Shown here piece by piece: positions 33,104 to 41,122 of a DNA stretch of 49,976 bases. A program made the position numbers and the translations under genes. Location of the stretch: NCBI GenBank assembly GCA_050485865.1, contig JBJHCE010000007.1, positions 1-49,976 on the forward strand. The letters are read 5' to 3'. This DNA is from SKNW01 sp050485865. GTDB taxonomy: Bacteria; Gemmatimonadota; Gemmatimonadetes; Longimicrobiales; Gaopeijiaceae. Every line of letters begins with the position of its first letter. Positions within the stretch are counted from its first letter, which is position 1. The notes under the pieces are model-generated. The model was given only the letters and a program-made list of their open reading frames with translations, was not told the origin of the DNA and did not search any database.

Positions 33104-34252
33104 TCAGCAGCGATCGCCGCACGGCACCGCCACGAGGCGCGTCACGTGCTCGACGCCGAGCGGCCCTCGGGTGACCGCCCAGGCCGTGTCGCCCCTGATC
33201 GCGTGCACCGTGATCCCCGGCTCGCCGTGTACGGAGCCGAGGTAGCGGCCCTCGGGATCGAACACGTCGAAGAGCGTGGGCTCCACCCAGAGGGGCGGAG
33301 CGGGGAATCCAGCCACCGTCTCCGACCTTCCGGGCTGTGGCCCAGAGGCCGGTGTGGCCCGCTGCACCCAGACCTCTCCGGAGCGGGAGGCGACGATGTC
33401 GCGGACGGGGGGCTTTCGGTCAGGTGGATCGGGGAACCGCTCCGGCTGTCCCGAACGGCCGCGGAGGAACTCCAGATACGACTCCCACTCCAGGCGTTCC
33501 GCCCTCAGGTATGGGACGGGATCGGTCTCTCGTTCCGCGCGCACGATCCTTCCACCGGGCCACTCCATCTGGAGCGCAACCTGGCTGGTCACGGCCAGAA
33601 CGGAGAAGCCATGAGGACTCCAGCGCTGAATCCTCCGGAAGGCGGTAGCCGGGGGGCCAGGGCCGATATCCCCCTCCCACGGCGTCGGCGATGGCCGGAG
33701 CGTATCGACCGGGGTGGCGTCCTCGTCGAGGCGGACGAAGGCGACCTCTTGCCTCGTCGGGGTCGCCCCTGTCACCAGCAGCATCCCGAGGGTCACGGAT
33801 CCGTCGTGATTCACGGTCAGGGGGGGGCGTGACAGGAGCCGCCCGGGGACCCGCCACTGGTCCACGAAGCGACCCTCCGGCCCGAACACCACGACCTCGT
33901 CCGTTGTCATCGCGAGCAGGATCCGGCCATCGTGGTCCACGTCCAGCCCCCAGAGAATCTCGAACTCCCCTGGCCCCTGGCCCGTCGCCCCGATGGGTCC
34001 GGTGTAGCGGCCGTCCCGATCGAAGCGATGGACGCGGTTGGAGGAGACGTCGTAGACCACGACCTCTCCCGCCGGACCGATGGCCATCTGTCTGACCTCC
34101 CCGAACATGAACTCTTCCGGTCCGGATCCCGCCCCGAATCGAAGCTCTTCGACGAAGATCTTGTCGTGGCCCCAGAGTCCGGGCTCCGGTGGCGCCTCAC
34201 CGCACGCCACCAGGAGGGCAAGGGAGCATGTCCGGGCCCACCCACTATTCAT
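33104..34252 (-). CDS. Six-bladed beta-propeller lipoprotein
   Basis: 382 aa from ATG 34252, which overlaps the end of the thioredoxin-like gene by 8 bp; the in-frame extension to 34417 lies inside that gene. Signal ARTCSLALLVAC with lipobox. Hallmark GATGQGPGEF; propeller blades GEVRQMAIGPAGEVVVYDVS, NRVHRFDRDGRYTGPI, WGLDVDHDGRILLAM; last blades DVFDPEGRYLGSVHGE and HAIRGDTAWAVTRGPLGVEH. Last gene of the operon propeller - Cys-rich peptide - thioredoxin-like - propeller. Function unknown. Confidence 0.85.
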   Translation of the reverse strand: MNSGWARTCSLALLVACGEAPPEPGLWGHDKIFVEELRFGAGSGPEEFMFGEVRQMAIGPAGEVVVYDVSSNRVHRFDRDGRYTGPIGATGQGPGEFEILWGLDVDHDGRILLAMTTDEVVVFGPEGRFVDQWRVPGRLLSRPPLTVNHDGSVTLGMLLVTGATPTRQEVAFVRLDEDATPVDTLRPSPTPWEGDIGPGPPATAFRRIQRWSPHGFSVLAVTSQVALQMEWPGGRIVRAERETDPVPYLRAERLEWESYLEFLRGRSGQPERFPDPPDRKPPVRDIVASRSGEVWVQRATPASGPQPGRSETVAGFPAPPLWVEPTLFDVFDPEGRYLGSVHGEPGITVHAIRGDTAWAVTRGPLGVEHVTRLVAVPCGDRC

Positions 34253-34775
34253 GGCATTTCGAGGGTAGTCTGGGGACCTCCTCGTCGAGCTCGCCAAGGT
34301 ACTCCAGTGCGGGCCCCACCACGATGATGCTGGGCGAGGCTCTAACGCCAAGGTGGACAACGTCCCGCCATCGACGGACCATATAGACCGGGTCCATGTC
34401 CAGGGCGTTTTCCTCAACGAACGCCCGAGCCCGGTGCATGCGGTCCGGCATGGAGGCCCAGGTCACAGGTACTCCCTCGACGGTTCCTCGGAAAGCACCG
34501 GATTCCGCCAGCCGCCTGCTCCATACACATCCTGAGTGAAAGACCACGAGGACCCGGCATGCGCCCCCCGCAGAACCGGACAGCGTCCCGTCGGGTCCGC
34601 TCAGGGAGCGCAGCCTGAGGTCTGCCAACGTGTCACCCACCGCCGGCATGCGTACGCGATCCGAGGACGACGGCACTCCGATCTGTGCCAACTGAGCCAG
34701 TCGGACCACCTGAAGTGTTGCGATGATCGCCAGCAGACACGCACCCGCGAGCACGATAATGCACGGGCGACTCAT
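34245..34775 (-). CDS. TlpA/thioredoxin-fold membrane-anchored protein with CxxS site
   Basis: 176 aa from ATG 34775, with GGAGG nine bases upstream (GTG 34823 is an alternative). One N-terminal anchor helix (IIVLAGACLLAIIATLQVV). The periplasmic part follows the TlpA/redoxin plan: MPAVGDTLADLRLRSLSGPD, then CRVLVVFHSGCVWSRRLAES, and late ASPSIIVVGPALEYLGEL, where the cis-Pro loop (ASPS) and final strand fit. The active site is GCVWS: Cys83 with Ser86 in place of the second Cys. It is followed with overlap by a propeller and preceded by a Cys-rich peptide gene. It may isomerise or form mixed disulfides with the peptide; that is inference. Confidence 0.75.
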   Translation of the reverse strand: MSRPCIIVLAGACLLAIIATLQVVRLAQLAQIGVPSSSDRVRMPAVGDTLADLRLRSLSGPDGTLSGSAGGACRVLVVFHSGCVWSRRLAESGAFRGTVEGVPVTWASMPDRMHRARAFVEENALDMDPVYMVRRWRDVVHLGVRASPSIIVVGPALEYLGELDEEVPRLPSKCHE

Positions 34776-34837
34776 GCTGCAAGCCTCCACACGGGCTCGT
34801 GCGCCGAAACTGGGCAGCTTCACGACCTACCCGCCGT

Positions 34838-35059
34838 TCAATGCGGGATGCCGCACTGGACCCTACACTGTTCCTCGATGTCACCGTCCGGGTCGCACTC
34901 CTGAACGATCGTATGGACGCAGTGGCACTTGCCCGTGGCCACCACCACCGAGCACGTAAACTCTGGCTCGAAGGCCCGAGCCTCAAGCCGGTTCGCAGCC
35001 GTGAAAAGGACGAGGTTGACGGTGACCAGCGAAAGCAGGGTGTAGAGGGCGGTACGCAT
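34838..35059 (-). CDS. Small exported cysteine-rich peptide
   Basis: 73 aa from ATG 35059, with GGAGGA five bases upstream. Signal/anchor helix LYTLLSLVTVNLVLFTAA. The remaining ~45 residues have six Cys (C-x8-C-x-C-x7-C-x9-C-x3-C) in FTCSVVVATGKCHC, QECDPDGDIEEQC and a CGIPH end. The size, N-terminal helix and Cys-rich tail resemble NVEALA-type peptides of Bacteroidetes, which also sit beside beta-propeller and TlpA-like genes; no sequence homology is claimed. Placed between the propeller gene 35141-36430 and the thioredoxin-like gene. Confidence 0.75.
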   Translation of the reverse strand: MRTALYTLLSLVTVNLVLFTAANRLEARAFEPEFTCSVVVATGKCHCVHTIVQECDPDGDIEEQCRVQCGIPH

Positions 35060-35140
35060 GGCTCCTCCAACGTTGGTGTGGCGGTTGGCGCACGCTCCGG
35101 TCCCTTGTGAGGGACACGGCAACGGGCGGCGATCCGGGAT

Positions 35141-36430
35141 CTATTGCATCAAGCGCTCATCGGTGCGCTCCAGTGTGACTAGCTCCGCGGCCATGACCGT
35201 GGACCCCGCCCCGGGGGGCCGCACGGTCACGATTCCATCGGTACCTACAGCCACTACGACGGCATCCGCGTCCACGCGGACCAGCCCGGCGGAGCCATCC
35301 GGACGGATCTGAAGCCACGTCCGGAGGCGCGGGCCCACGTTCGGCGGAGCCGTCTGCGGCCAAGGTCCGAGAAGGACCCAGATTTCCCCGCCGGGCGAGG
35401 CAACCAAATCAGAATGGATCGGGTAGTCCTCACCCAGGCGCACGAAATCCGGTAGCGGCACCCCAAGGTGCGCATGGAGCCCCCGCCGCCAGGCCAGCCA
35501 TTCATCAAGTGCTCCCCGCTCCGGGCGTTCACTCCCGGTGACACTCCCGGTCCAGGTATAGGTGCGTTGAGGTCGCATTTGGCCCGAGGTCGTCATGGAG
35601 AGGGTCGTCACGCTCGGGCGGTCGCCTCGAGCGGCCACCAACAGCGGACCGCTTCGGTAAAGATGCCCCTGTGGAGCGAAAACCACCGGGAGGTGGCCAG
35701 ATCGGGACCACAGCACCTGGGTAAGCTGAAGTACCGCGACCGTATCCTGAACCGAGGCACCCAAGTCCGCCCGGATCACTTGGCCATGGACCCACCTCAG
35801 CCCCTCCTCGCCACTGAGGTCCTCGGGGAATCCCACGTACGTGACGACCGGACCGTGATCTATCCAAAGCGGCGCCGCCGGCATCCCAAATCGGCCGTGG
35901 GCCCCGAGATCCTCGAGTAGCAGCGGGCTGTACGACCTGCTGTTCGGACCCACCACGTCGACATGTCGACTGCCAGCTATATGGAAGGCGATCACCTCGC
36001 CGCCAAGGTAGTGGACCCAGTGGGGCGGCAGTGGTCCCGGAATGGGCAGCACCTGCGGGTCCACCCCGGGGCCGCTCACGTCCACCACGTTGATCACGGG
36101 GTGCCCTTCGCTGTCCCGTCCCGCAAGGATCAGGGTCTCGGTGTTCGGATGATGGTGCCATGATGCGAGGTCCACGATGGTCAGCTTCCAACGAACGCTG
36201 CCGGGGCTCAACCGGGCTGAAGGCAGATGAGCGAGTTGGCCGATCTGGACCGTATCGGATGCTCCGCGGTCCGTCAGTGGGTCCGGCGTCTCAGTGGGGG
36301 GGGAACACCCGAATGCGAGCGCCGAGACCGTGACGCACCGAAATGCGGTGGACCGAGCAAGGGGGAGAAGCGGACGAGTTCCCCGACACGGAGAGGGACG
36401 GCCGTTGAACGCGACGCCCAACCCGGACAC
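35141..36430 (-). CDS. Beta-propeller-like lipoprotein (diverged)
   Basis: 429 aa. The start is GTG 36430, chosen because GGGAGG lies four to five bases upstream and no ATG precedes the signal. Signal STAFRCVTVSALAFGC with lipobox-like end. The protein has propeller-type strands (WKLTIVDLASWHHHPNTETL; VHYLGGEVIAFHIAGSRHVD; VASPGGEIWVLLGPWPQ; VDADAVVVAVGTDGIVTV) but lacks the GxGPGEF hallmark of its neighbours. Family membership is inferred from the operon and overall layout. It is upstream of the Cys-rich peptide by 81 bp and downstream of the GA-tract element at 36793. Confidence 0.7.
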   Translation of the reverse strand: MSGLGVAFNGRPSPCRGTRPLLPLARSTAFRCVTVSALAFGCSPPTETPDPLTDRGASDTVQIGQLAHLPSARLSPGSVRWKLTIVDLASWHHHPNTETLILAGRDSEGHPVINVVDVSGPGVDPQVLPIPGPLPPHWVHYLGGEVIAFHIAGSRHVDVVGPNSRSYSPLLLEDLGAHGRFGMPAAPLWIDHGPVVTYVGFPEDLSGEEGLRWVHGQVIRADLGASVQDTVAVLQLTQVLWSRSGHLPVVFAPQGHLYRSGPLLVAARGDRPSVTTLSMTTSGQMRPQRTYTWTGSVTGSERPERGALDEWLAWRRGLHAHLGVPLPDFVRLGEDYPIHSDLVASPGGEIWVLLGPWPQTAPPNVGPRLRTWLQIRPDGSAGLVRVDADAVVVAVGTDGIVTVRPPGAGSTVMAAELVTLERTDERLMQ

Positions 36431-36698
36431 AGTCCCTCCCGTCCGCGATGCAGAAGTCAGCCTTGGCCTCCTGAACCCAGGGCTGGACGTTACGGGCAAG
36501 GCCGTCCGATGAACCACCGGGCCACTGGCTCCCGACACCTCCGGAAACCGTCGGGCACCTGCGACGACGGGAGCTCGGACAATCCCATCTACAATTCGCC
36601 GTAACTCGTTGTGTTGACCGAACCGAGTTGTCCGCATTGGTCGGCAGGTTGGTTGTGAAGCTGGCCAATGCCAGGACGACGAGCGCCGTACGTGACAC
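36291..36698 (-). CDS. Possible small secreted Cys-containing protein (doubtful)
   Basis: 135-codon frame from GTG 36698. It begins VSRTALVVLALASFTTNLPT, a plausible signal sequence, and includes Cys in ANCRWDCPSSRRRRC and KADFCIADGRDC. It overlaps the propeller start by 140 bp in another frame and has no good RBS, and the C-terminal half reads like shadow sequence. It could be a short or decayed member of the Cys-rich peptide set placed first after the GA-tract leader. Treat as tentative. Confidence 0.3.
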   Translation of the reverse strand: MSRTALVVLALASFTTNLPTNADNSVRSTQRVTANCRWDCPSSRRRRCPTVSGGVGSQWPGGSSDGLARNVQPWVQEAKADFCIADGRDCVRVGRRVQRPSLSVSGNSSASPPCSVHRISVRHGLGARIRVFPPH

Positions 36699-36942
36699 GG
36701 CCCGGCGGCTTCACCAGGAAGAGGGGCAACGGGATGAGGATCCAGGCAACACGTCGGGGTGGGCCCCAGGACGAACATCACGATCCGCAAAACTCTCTCT
36801 CTCTCTCTTGTCAAGTCCCTCCAGGTCCACCCATCCACTCGAAACCTCCCCCCGCGCCTCCGGGTAGCCCGACAGACCCGACCCCCCTGGGCCGCCACCG
36901 CGCTCGCGCTGCGGCCTCGACCCCCGGACGGAGGAGGCCGAC
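36431..36942. other. 512-bp region between propeller and Mrp operons
   Basis: Contains the doubtful ORF above, the GA-tract element and a block (36846-36893) similar to 31939-31988, then the GGAGGAGG ribosome site of the first Mrp gene. It should hold divergent promoters. Confidence 0.55.
36793..36814 (-). promoter_or_regulatory. TTGACA followed by an (AG)8 tract: second candidate slippage-sensitive promoter
   Basis: On the minus strand GGGACTTGACA (hexamer 36814-36809) runs into eight AG units (36808-36793), then TTTTGCGG. Same plan as 31810-31840 with fewer units and similar flanking DNA. It lies about 360 bp before the propeller gene start. Confidence 0.5.
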
Positions 36943-37455
36943 CTGACGCGCACGCGCTCGAGGAGCCCGAGTCTCGGATGGGCCCTGAGCTTCGCCCTCT
37001 TCTGGTGGATTCTCACGGCCCCCGACCTCGGTGGATGGTGGGCCGGGGTCCTGGCGGTTGGGGCGGGGGCGGCGCTCCACACGGCCCTCGGGGGCCGGCA
37101 GCCCGGCGCCCCCACCCTCGTCGGGGCGATCCGCTTCGTGCCCTGGTTCCTGGTCCAGGCGGTGCGCGGGGGGATCGACGTGGCGGGGCGGGCCCTCCGG
37201 CCCTCCCTTCCGCTCGAGCCCGACTTCCTCTCGTACGCGGTGCGCCTGCCCGAGGGATCGGCCCGGGTCTTCTTCCTGAACTGCATCTCGCTTCTTCCGG
37301 GCACCTTCAGCGCCGAGTTCGACGGCGAGCGCATCCGTGTCCACCTCCTGGCCGAGCCGGAGAAGGGCCCCGAGCGCCTCGACGCCCTTGAGGCCCGGGT
37401 GGCCCGCCTCTTCGGGGCGGAACTCGGCGAGGTTCCGGGCGAGGCCCCCCGATGA
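36943..37455 (+). CDS. mnhE: Mrp/Mnh antiporter subunit E, probable CTG start
   Basis: 170 aa. The frame encodes a complete MnhE: basic N-terminus TRTRSRSPS, TM helices GWALSFALFWWILTAPDLGG and GWWAGVLAVGAGAALHTAL, then FVPWFLVQAVRGGIDVAGRA, FLSYAVRLPEG and SLLPGTFSAEFDGERIRVHL. No ATG, GTG or TTG occurs in frame before the first helix. CTG 36943 follows GGAGGAGG by eight bases and gives the expected length; ATG 37138 would remove both helices. Subunit of the multi-subunit cation/proton antiporter in the inner membrane. Its stop overlaps mnhF (ATGA). Confidence 0.85.
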   Translation: MTRTRSRSPSLGWALSFALFWWILTAPDLGGWWAGVLAVGAGAALHTALGGRQPGAPTLVGAIRFVPWFLVQAVRGGIDVAGRALRPSLPLEPDFLSYAVRLPEGSARVFFLNCISLLPGTFSAEFDGERIRVHLLAEPEKGPERLDALEARVARLFGAELGEVPGEAPR

Positions 37456-37727
37456 CCGACTTTCTGGTCGCCGTAGCCGCCTTCCTTGCGCTGAACGTGG
37501 GGGCCGGCCTCTTCCGGGTGATCCGGGGGCCCTCGCCTGCCGACCGGATGATCGCCGCACAGCTCTTCGGCACCACCGGGGTCGCGATCCTGCTTCTCCT
37601 GGCCGACGCCGCGGACACCCCGGGGCTCCGGGTCGTGGCCCTCGTCTTCGCGCTCCTCGCCGTGGTCGTGTCGGTGGCCTTCGTGAAGCGGGGGTGGGTC
37701 CGGACCGGCGAGGAGGAGGCGGAGTGA
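37452..37727 (+). CDS. mnhF: Mrp/Mnh antiporter subunit F
   Basis: 91 aa, the usual MnhF length, with three TM helices. Motif VGAGLFRVIRGPSPADRMIA is the MnhF signature, followed by LRVVALVFALLAVVVSVAF. Overlaps subunit E by ATGA and subunit G by GTGA. Confidence 0.92.
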   Translation: MTDFLVAVAAFLALNVGAGLFRVIRGPSPADRMIAAQLFGTTGVAILLLLADAADTPGLRVVALVFALLAVVVSVAFVKRGWVRTGEEEAE

Positions 37728-38113
37728 ACGCATTCCTCGTGGTGGACCTCCTTGCGGGGGCCCTCATCGTGGCAGGGGCCTTCTTCTTCCTGGCCGGAAC
37801 CGTCGGCCTCCTCCGCTTTCCCGACGTCTACTGCCGCCTCCACGCCCTCACGAAGGCCGACACCCTGGGGCTCGGGCTCCTCGGGGCAGGGCTCGTGCTC
37901 CGGGCGGAGGGTTGGGCGGCCCGGGCGCAGATCGGGGTGACCTGGCTCCTGGCCCTCGCTGCCGCCGCCACCGTCTGCCACCTCCTGGCCCGGACCTCGA
38001 TTCGCGAGGGGGTCCCGGCGGTGACCTCCGGGGGCGAAGGGGTGGGCCCGCGGGCCACGGACACCCGGGTCGCGGACGCCCGGGCCACGGACAACCGGGA
38101 GGCACCGGCGTGA
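37724..38113 (+). CDS. mnhG: Mrp/Mnh antiporter subunit G
   Basis: 129 aa from GTG 37724. Three TM helices; the signature GTVGLLRFPDVYCRLHALTK ADTLG is intact. The C-terminal ~35 residues are a hydrophilic tail with an RATDTRVADARATDN repeat not usual in the family. Overlaps both neighbours by GTGA. Confidence 0.92.
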   Translation: MNAFLVVDLLAGALIVAGAFFFLAGTVGLLRFPDVYCRLHALTKADTLGLGLLGAGLVLRAEGWAARAQIGVTWLLALAAAATVCHLLARTSIREGVPAVTSGGEGVGPRATDTRVADARATDNREAPA

Positions 38114-39273
38114 CCCCCGGCGCCACCTGGGCCGGATGGCTCCTCGACGGGGTCGTCGTGCTCCTCCTCGTGGGTCTTGCCCTCCGGCTACTCCACACCC
38201 GCGACCTCTTCGAGGCGGTGGTCCTCTTCGTGGCCTACGGCCTGACGCTGGCCCTTGCCTGGATGCGGGTTGGCGCGCCGGACCTGGCGCTCGCCGAGGC
38301 GGCGCTGGGAGCTGGGGTGACGGGCGCTCTCTTCCTGAACGCCTGGCGGAGGCTCTCGCGCCGGGTCCAGGCCGACGAGCTCGACGCCCGCCCCCTTCTC
38401 GTGGACGACCCGCGGGTCCCGGGGGGGAAGGGGGCCCGGGCCGTCGGGGTCCTGGGGGCCCTCCTGGCCACCGGGAGTGCCGCAGCCCTCGGCGCGCTGT
38501 ACCTGATGGGACGACCCGACCGGAGCCCCATCCTCCCGGAACTCGTGGCGGAGCACCTGGCCGAAAGCGGCGTGTCGAACCCCGTCACCGCGGTCCTCCT
38601 GAACTTCCGGAGCTACGACACCCTCCTCGAGGTGGCGGTCCTCGTGGCGGCCATGGTCGCCGTATGGTCGCTGGACCGACGGAGCCGGGAGCTCACCCGT
38701 GAGGAGGACCGGTTGGCCGACCCGGCCCTCTCGGCGCTGGCCCGGATCGTGGTTCCGATGGCGGCGGTCACCGCCGTCTACCTCACCTGGGCCGGGACCA
38801 GCGCCACCGGGGGTGCCTTCCAGGCCGGGGCCCTCCTGGCCGGGGCGGGGGTGCTGCTCGCCGCCACCGGGTTCATGCGACCCCCCACCGCAGCATGGGA
38901 GCCGATTCGCCTGGGGGCCGCCATCGGGGTCTACCTCTTCGTGGGGGTGGGGCTCGGGGTGATCCCGTGGACCGGGGTCTTCCTGGCCTGGCCCGAGGGC
39001 GCGGCCTACCCTCTCATCCTGGCGATCGAGGCGGTGCTCACCGTGTCCATCGCCGTGGTCCTGGTCGAGCTCTTCGTGGACGTCCCCTCGGTTCCCGACC
39101 CCGACCCACGCCTCGAGGGGATCGATCCCACCGGAGACCCCCTGGGCCGCCTCTTCGAACCCGAGCCCATGGCCGACGTCGCGGAAGCCCCGGGCGAGGC
39201 CGTGGACCCGGCGGGAAGCCCCGAGACCGGCGGCGAGACCGGCGGCGAGACCGGCCAGGGGGACGCGCCATGA
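38110..39273 (+). CDS. Fused MbhD/MbhE-MrpB antiporter subunit
   Basis: 387 aa from GTG 38110. Residues ~1-80 match the MbhD/DUF4040 region normally found at the C-terminal part of MrpA (LLHTRDLFEAVVLFVAYGLT; RVGAPDLALAEAALGAGVTG). Residues ~115-210 match MbhE (VTAVLLNFRSYDTLLEVAVL). Residues ~210-345 match MrpB (FQAGALLAGAGVLLAATGF; GAAIGVYLFVGVGLGVIP). The tail is acidic with a GGETGGET repeat. The catalytic MrpA N-terminal domain is absent here and is replaced by separate MrpD-like genes downstream. The overlap GTGA/ATGA continues on both sides. Confidence 0.85.
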   Translation: MTPGATWAGWLLDGVVVLLLVGLALRLLHTRDLFEAVVLFVAYGLTLALAWMRVGAPDLALAEAALGAGVTGALFLNAWRRLSRRVQADELDARPLLVDDPRVPGGKGARAVGVLGALLATGSAAALGALYLMGRPDRSPILPELVAEHLAESGVSNPVTAVLLNFRSYDTLLEVAVLVAAMVAVWSLDRRSRELTREEDRLADPALSALARIVVPMAAVTAVYLTWAGTSATGGAFQAGALLAGAGVLLAATGFMRPPTAAWEPIRLGAAIGVYLFVGVGLGVIPWTGVFLAWPEGAAYPLILAIEAVLTVSIAVVLVELFVDVPSVPDPDPRLEGIDPTGDPLGRLFEPEPMADVAEAPGEAVDPAGSPETGGETGGETGQGDAP

Positions 39274-39590
39274 CACCCCTTCTCCTCTACACCCTGGCCG
39301 GGATCGTCCTCTTCGTGGCCGGGCTCCACGCCACCTTCACCCGCGCCCACCTGGTCTGGAAGGTGCTGGGGCTGAACGTGACCGGGGGCGGGATCTTCCT
39401 CGTGCTCCTGGCGGCCCCCCCGCGCCTCGACCCCACGGTGGCCGACCCGGTCCCCCAGGCCATGGTCCTCACCGGGATCGTCGTGGCCGTGGCCGCCACC
39501 GCCGTGGCCCTCGGAATGGCGCTCCGGGTCGCGGTCCGCACCGGCTCGCCCCGCCTCCCGGAGGATGCCCCCGACGAGGGCGGAACGTGA
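39270..39590 (+). CDS. mnhC: Mrp/Mnh antiporter subunit C
   Basis: 106 aa from ATG 39270. NuoK-like three-helix subunit: LLYTLAGIVLFVAGLHATFT, LVWKVLGLNVTGGGIFLVLL, and DPVPQAMVLTGIVVAVAATA, whose PQAxxLTxIVI segment is the MnhC/NuoK signature. Overlaps its neighbours. Confidence 0.92.
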   Translation: MTPLLLYTLAGIVLFVAGLHATFTRAHLVWKVLGLNVTGGGIFLVLLAAPPRLDPTVADPVPQAMVLTGIVVAVAATAVALGMALRVAVRTGSPRLPEDAPDEGGT

Positions 39591-41122
39591 CCGCCCTCCT
39601 CCAGGCCCTCGACCCGGCCCACGCCACGACCCTTGCGGTGATGGGCCCCCTCCTCGCGGCCCTCGTGGCGCTCCGGGGCACGCCGAACGCCCTCCGGGTG
39701 GGGCTTTCGGTGGGCACCGTGGCGTCCCTCGCCGCTACCGCCCTCCTCTGGGGGGCCCTCGCCTCCACCGGCCCCGCCGGCGAGCCCGTGACCGCCGTGA
39801 TCCGAAACCCCCTGGGGGGGTGGGGCGCCCCCCTCGGAATCGAGCTCCGGGCCGACGGCCTCGCCGTCGTGATGCTCGCCTTCACCGCCCTCGTGGGCTC
39901 GGCGGTGAGCCTCTACGCCACCGCCTACTTCGGCGACCTCTCCTTTCTCGCGGCCCGTGACGCCCCGGGGGGGCGGGGGGCCCGCTATTTCGCGCCCCTC
40001 TGGCTCCTCCTCTGGGCGGCGCTGAACGGGATCTACCTCTCGTCGGACCTCTTCAACCTCTACGTCCTGGTCGAGATCCTGGGGCTCTCCGCCGCTGCGG
40101 TGGTCACCCTCGCCGTGACCTCCAAGGCCACGGTGGCGGGAATGCGCTACCTCGTGATCTCGCTGGCCGGCTCTCTTCTCTTCCTGATGGGGGTGGCCCT
40201 CCTGTACGCGGAGGCCGGCACCCTCTCCCTCGTCCACCTGGCGGAGGCCGACCTCACGGGTCCTCTCCCGGCCCTCGCCCTCGCCCTGATGACGGCGGGG
40301 ATGGCGGCCAAGACCGCCATCTTCCCCCTCCACGCCTGGCTCCCCCCGGCCCATGCCGCCGCCCCCGCCCCCGGAAGCGCCGTCCTTTCGGCGCTGGTCG
40401 TGAAGGGCTCCTTCGTGATCCTCGTGCGCCTCTGGGTCCACGTGTACGGGGTGGACGCGTTCGGCACGGGCGCCCTCGTCCTCGGGCTCGCGGGCGCCGG
40501 GGCGATCCTCTGGGGATCGGCCCTCGCCCTCCGGCAGCGGAGCCTCAAGCTCCTCGTGGCCTACTCCACCGTGGCGCAGCTCGGCTACCTCTTCGTGATG
40601 TTCCCCCTCATGGCATCGCAGGAAGGAGGAACCCCTTCGGCCTGGGTCCCCGACGCCTGGGCCGGGGGGCTCTACCACGCCCTCACCCACGGGGTCGCGA
40701 AGGCCGCCATGTTCCTCGCCGCCGGGAGCATGTCGTACGCCGTGGCCCGCGACGACCTGAGGGCCATTTCCGGGATCGCCCACCGCCTCCCCATGACCTT
40801 CTTCGCCTTCGGCCTCGGGGGGCTCGCGCTGGCCGGGATCCCCCCCTCCGGGGGTTTCGTGGCGAAGTGGCTCCTGATCCGGGCCGCCCTCGAGCAGGGG
40901 GCCTGGGGGTGGGCCATCCTCCTGGCCATCGGGGGGCTCCTCACCCTGGCCTACGTCCTCATGGTCCTCCGCTATGCCGTGGACCGGACCGACCCGCCGG
41001 AGCGCTTCCGCCCGGTTCCGCGGCGCATGGAGTGGGCGGCCATGGCGCTCGCCCTCCTCGCCGTGGCGCTGGGTGTGCGGGCCACCGAGGTCGTGGCCCT
41101 CCTCGCCGGGAGCCTCCCGTGA
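39587..41122 (+). CDS. mnhD: Mrp/Mnh antiporter subunit D
   Basis: 511 aa from GTG 39587. Member of the NuoL/M/N-MrpD family of proton-translocating subunits. Key residues are visible: Glu163 in the broken-helix partner TM5 (LYVLVEILGLSA), Lys242 in TM7 (GMAAKTAIFPLHAWLPPAHA) and Lys273 (ALVVKGS), plus LLVAYSTVAQLGYLF and HGVAKAAMFLAAG. It should be competent for proton transfer. First of three antiporter-like subunits. Confidence 0.93.
   Translation: MTALLQALDPAHATTLAVMGPLLAALVALRGTPNALRVGLSVGTVASLAATALLWGALASTGPAGEPVTAVIRNPLGGWGAPLGIELRADGLAVVMLAFTALVGSAVSLYATAYFGDLSFLAARDAPGGRGARYFAPLWLLLWAALNGIYLSSDLFNLYVLVEILGLSAAAVVTLAVTSKATVAGMRYLVISLAGSLLFLMGVALLYAEAGTLSLVHLAEADLTGPLPALALALMTAGMAAKTAIFPLHAWLPPAHAAAPAPGSAVLSALVVKGSFVILVRLWVHVYGVDAFGTGALVLGLAGAGAILWGSALALRQRSLKLLVAYSTVAQLGYLFVMFPLMASQEGGTPSAWVPDAWAGGLYHALTHGVAKAAMFLAAGSMSYAVARDDLRAISGIAHRLPMTFFAFGLGGLALAGIPPSGGFVAKWLLIRAALEQGAWGWAILLAIGGLLTLAYVLMVLRYAVDRTDPPERFRPVPRRMEWAAMALALLAVALGVRATEVVALLAGSLP

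Noticed and set aside
37138..37455. mnhE starting at ATG 37138
   Set aside because: Would delete both N-terminal membrane helices although the frame and MnhE similarity continue upstream to CTG 36943.
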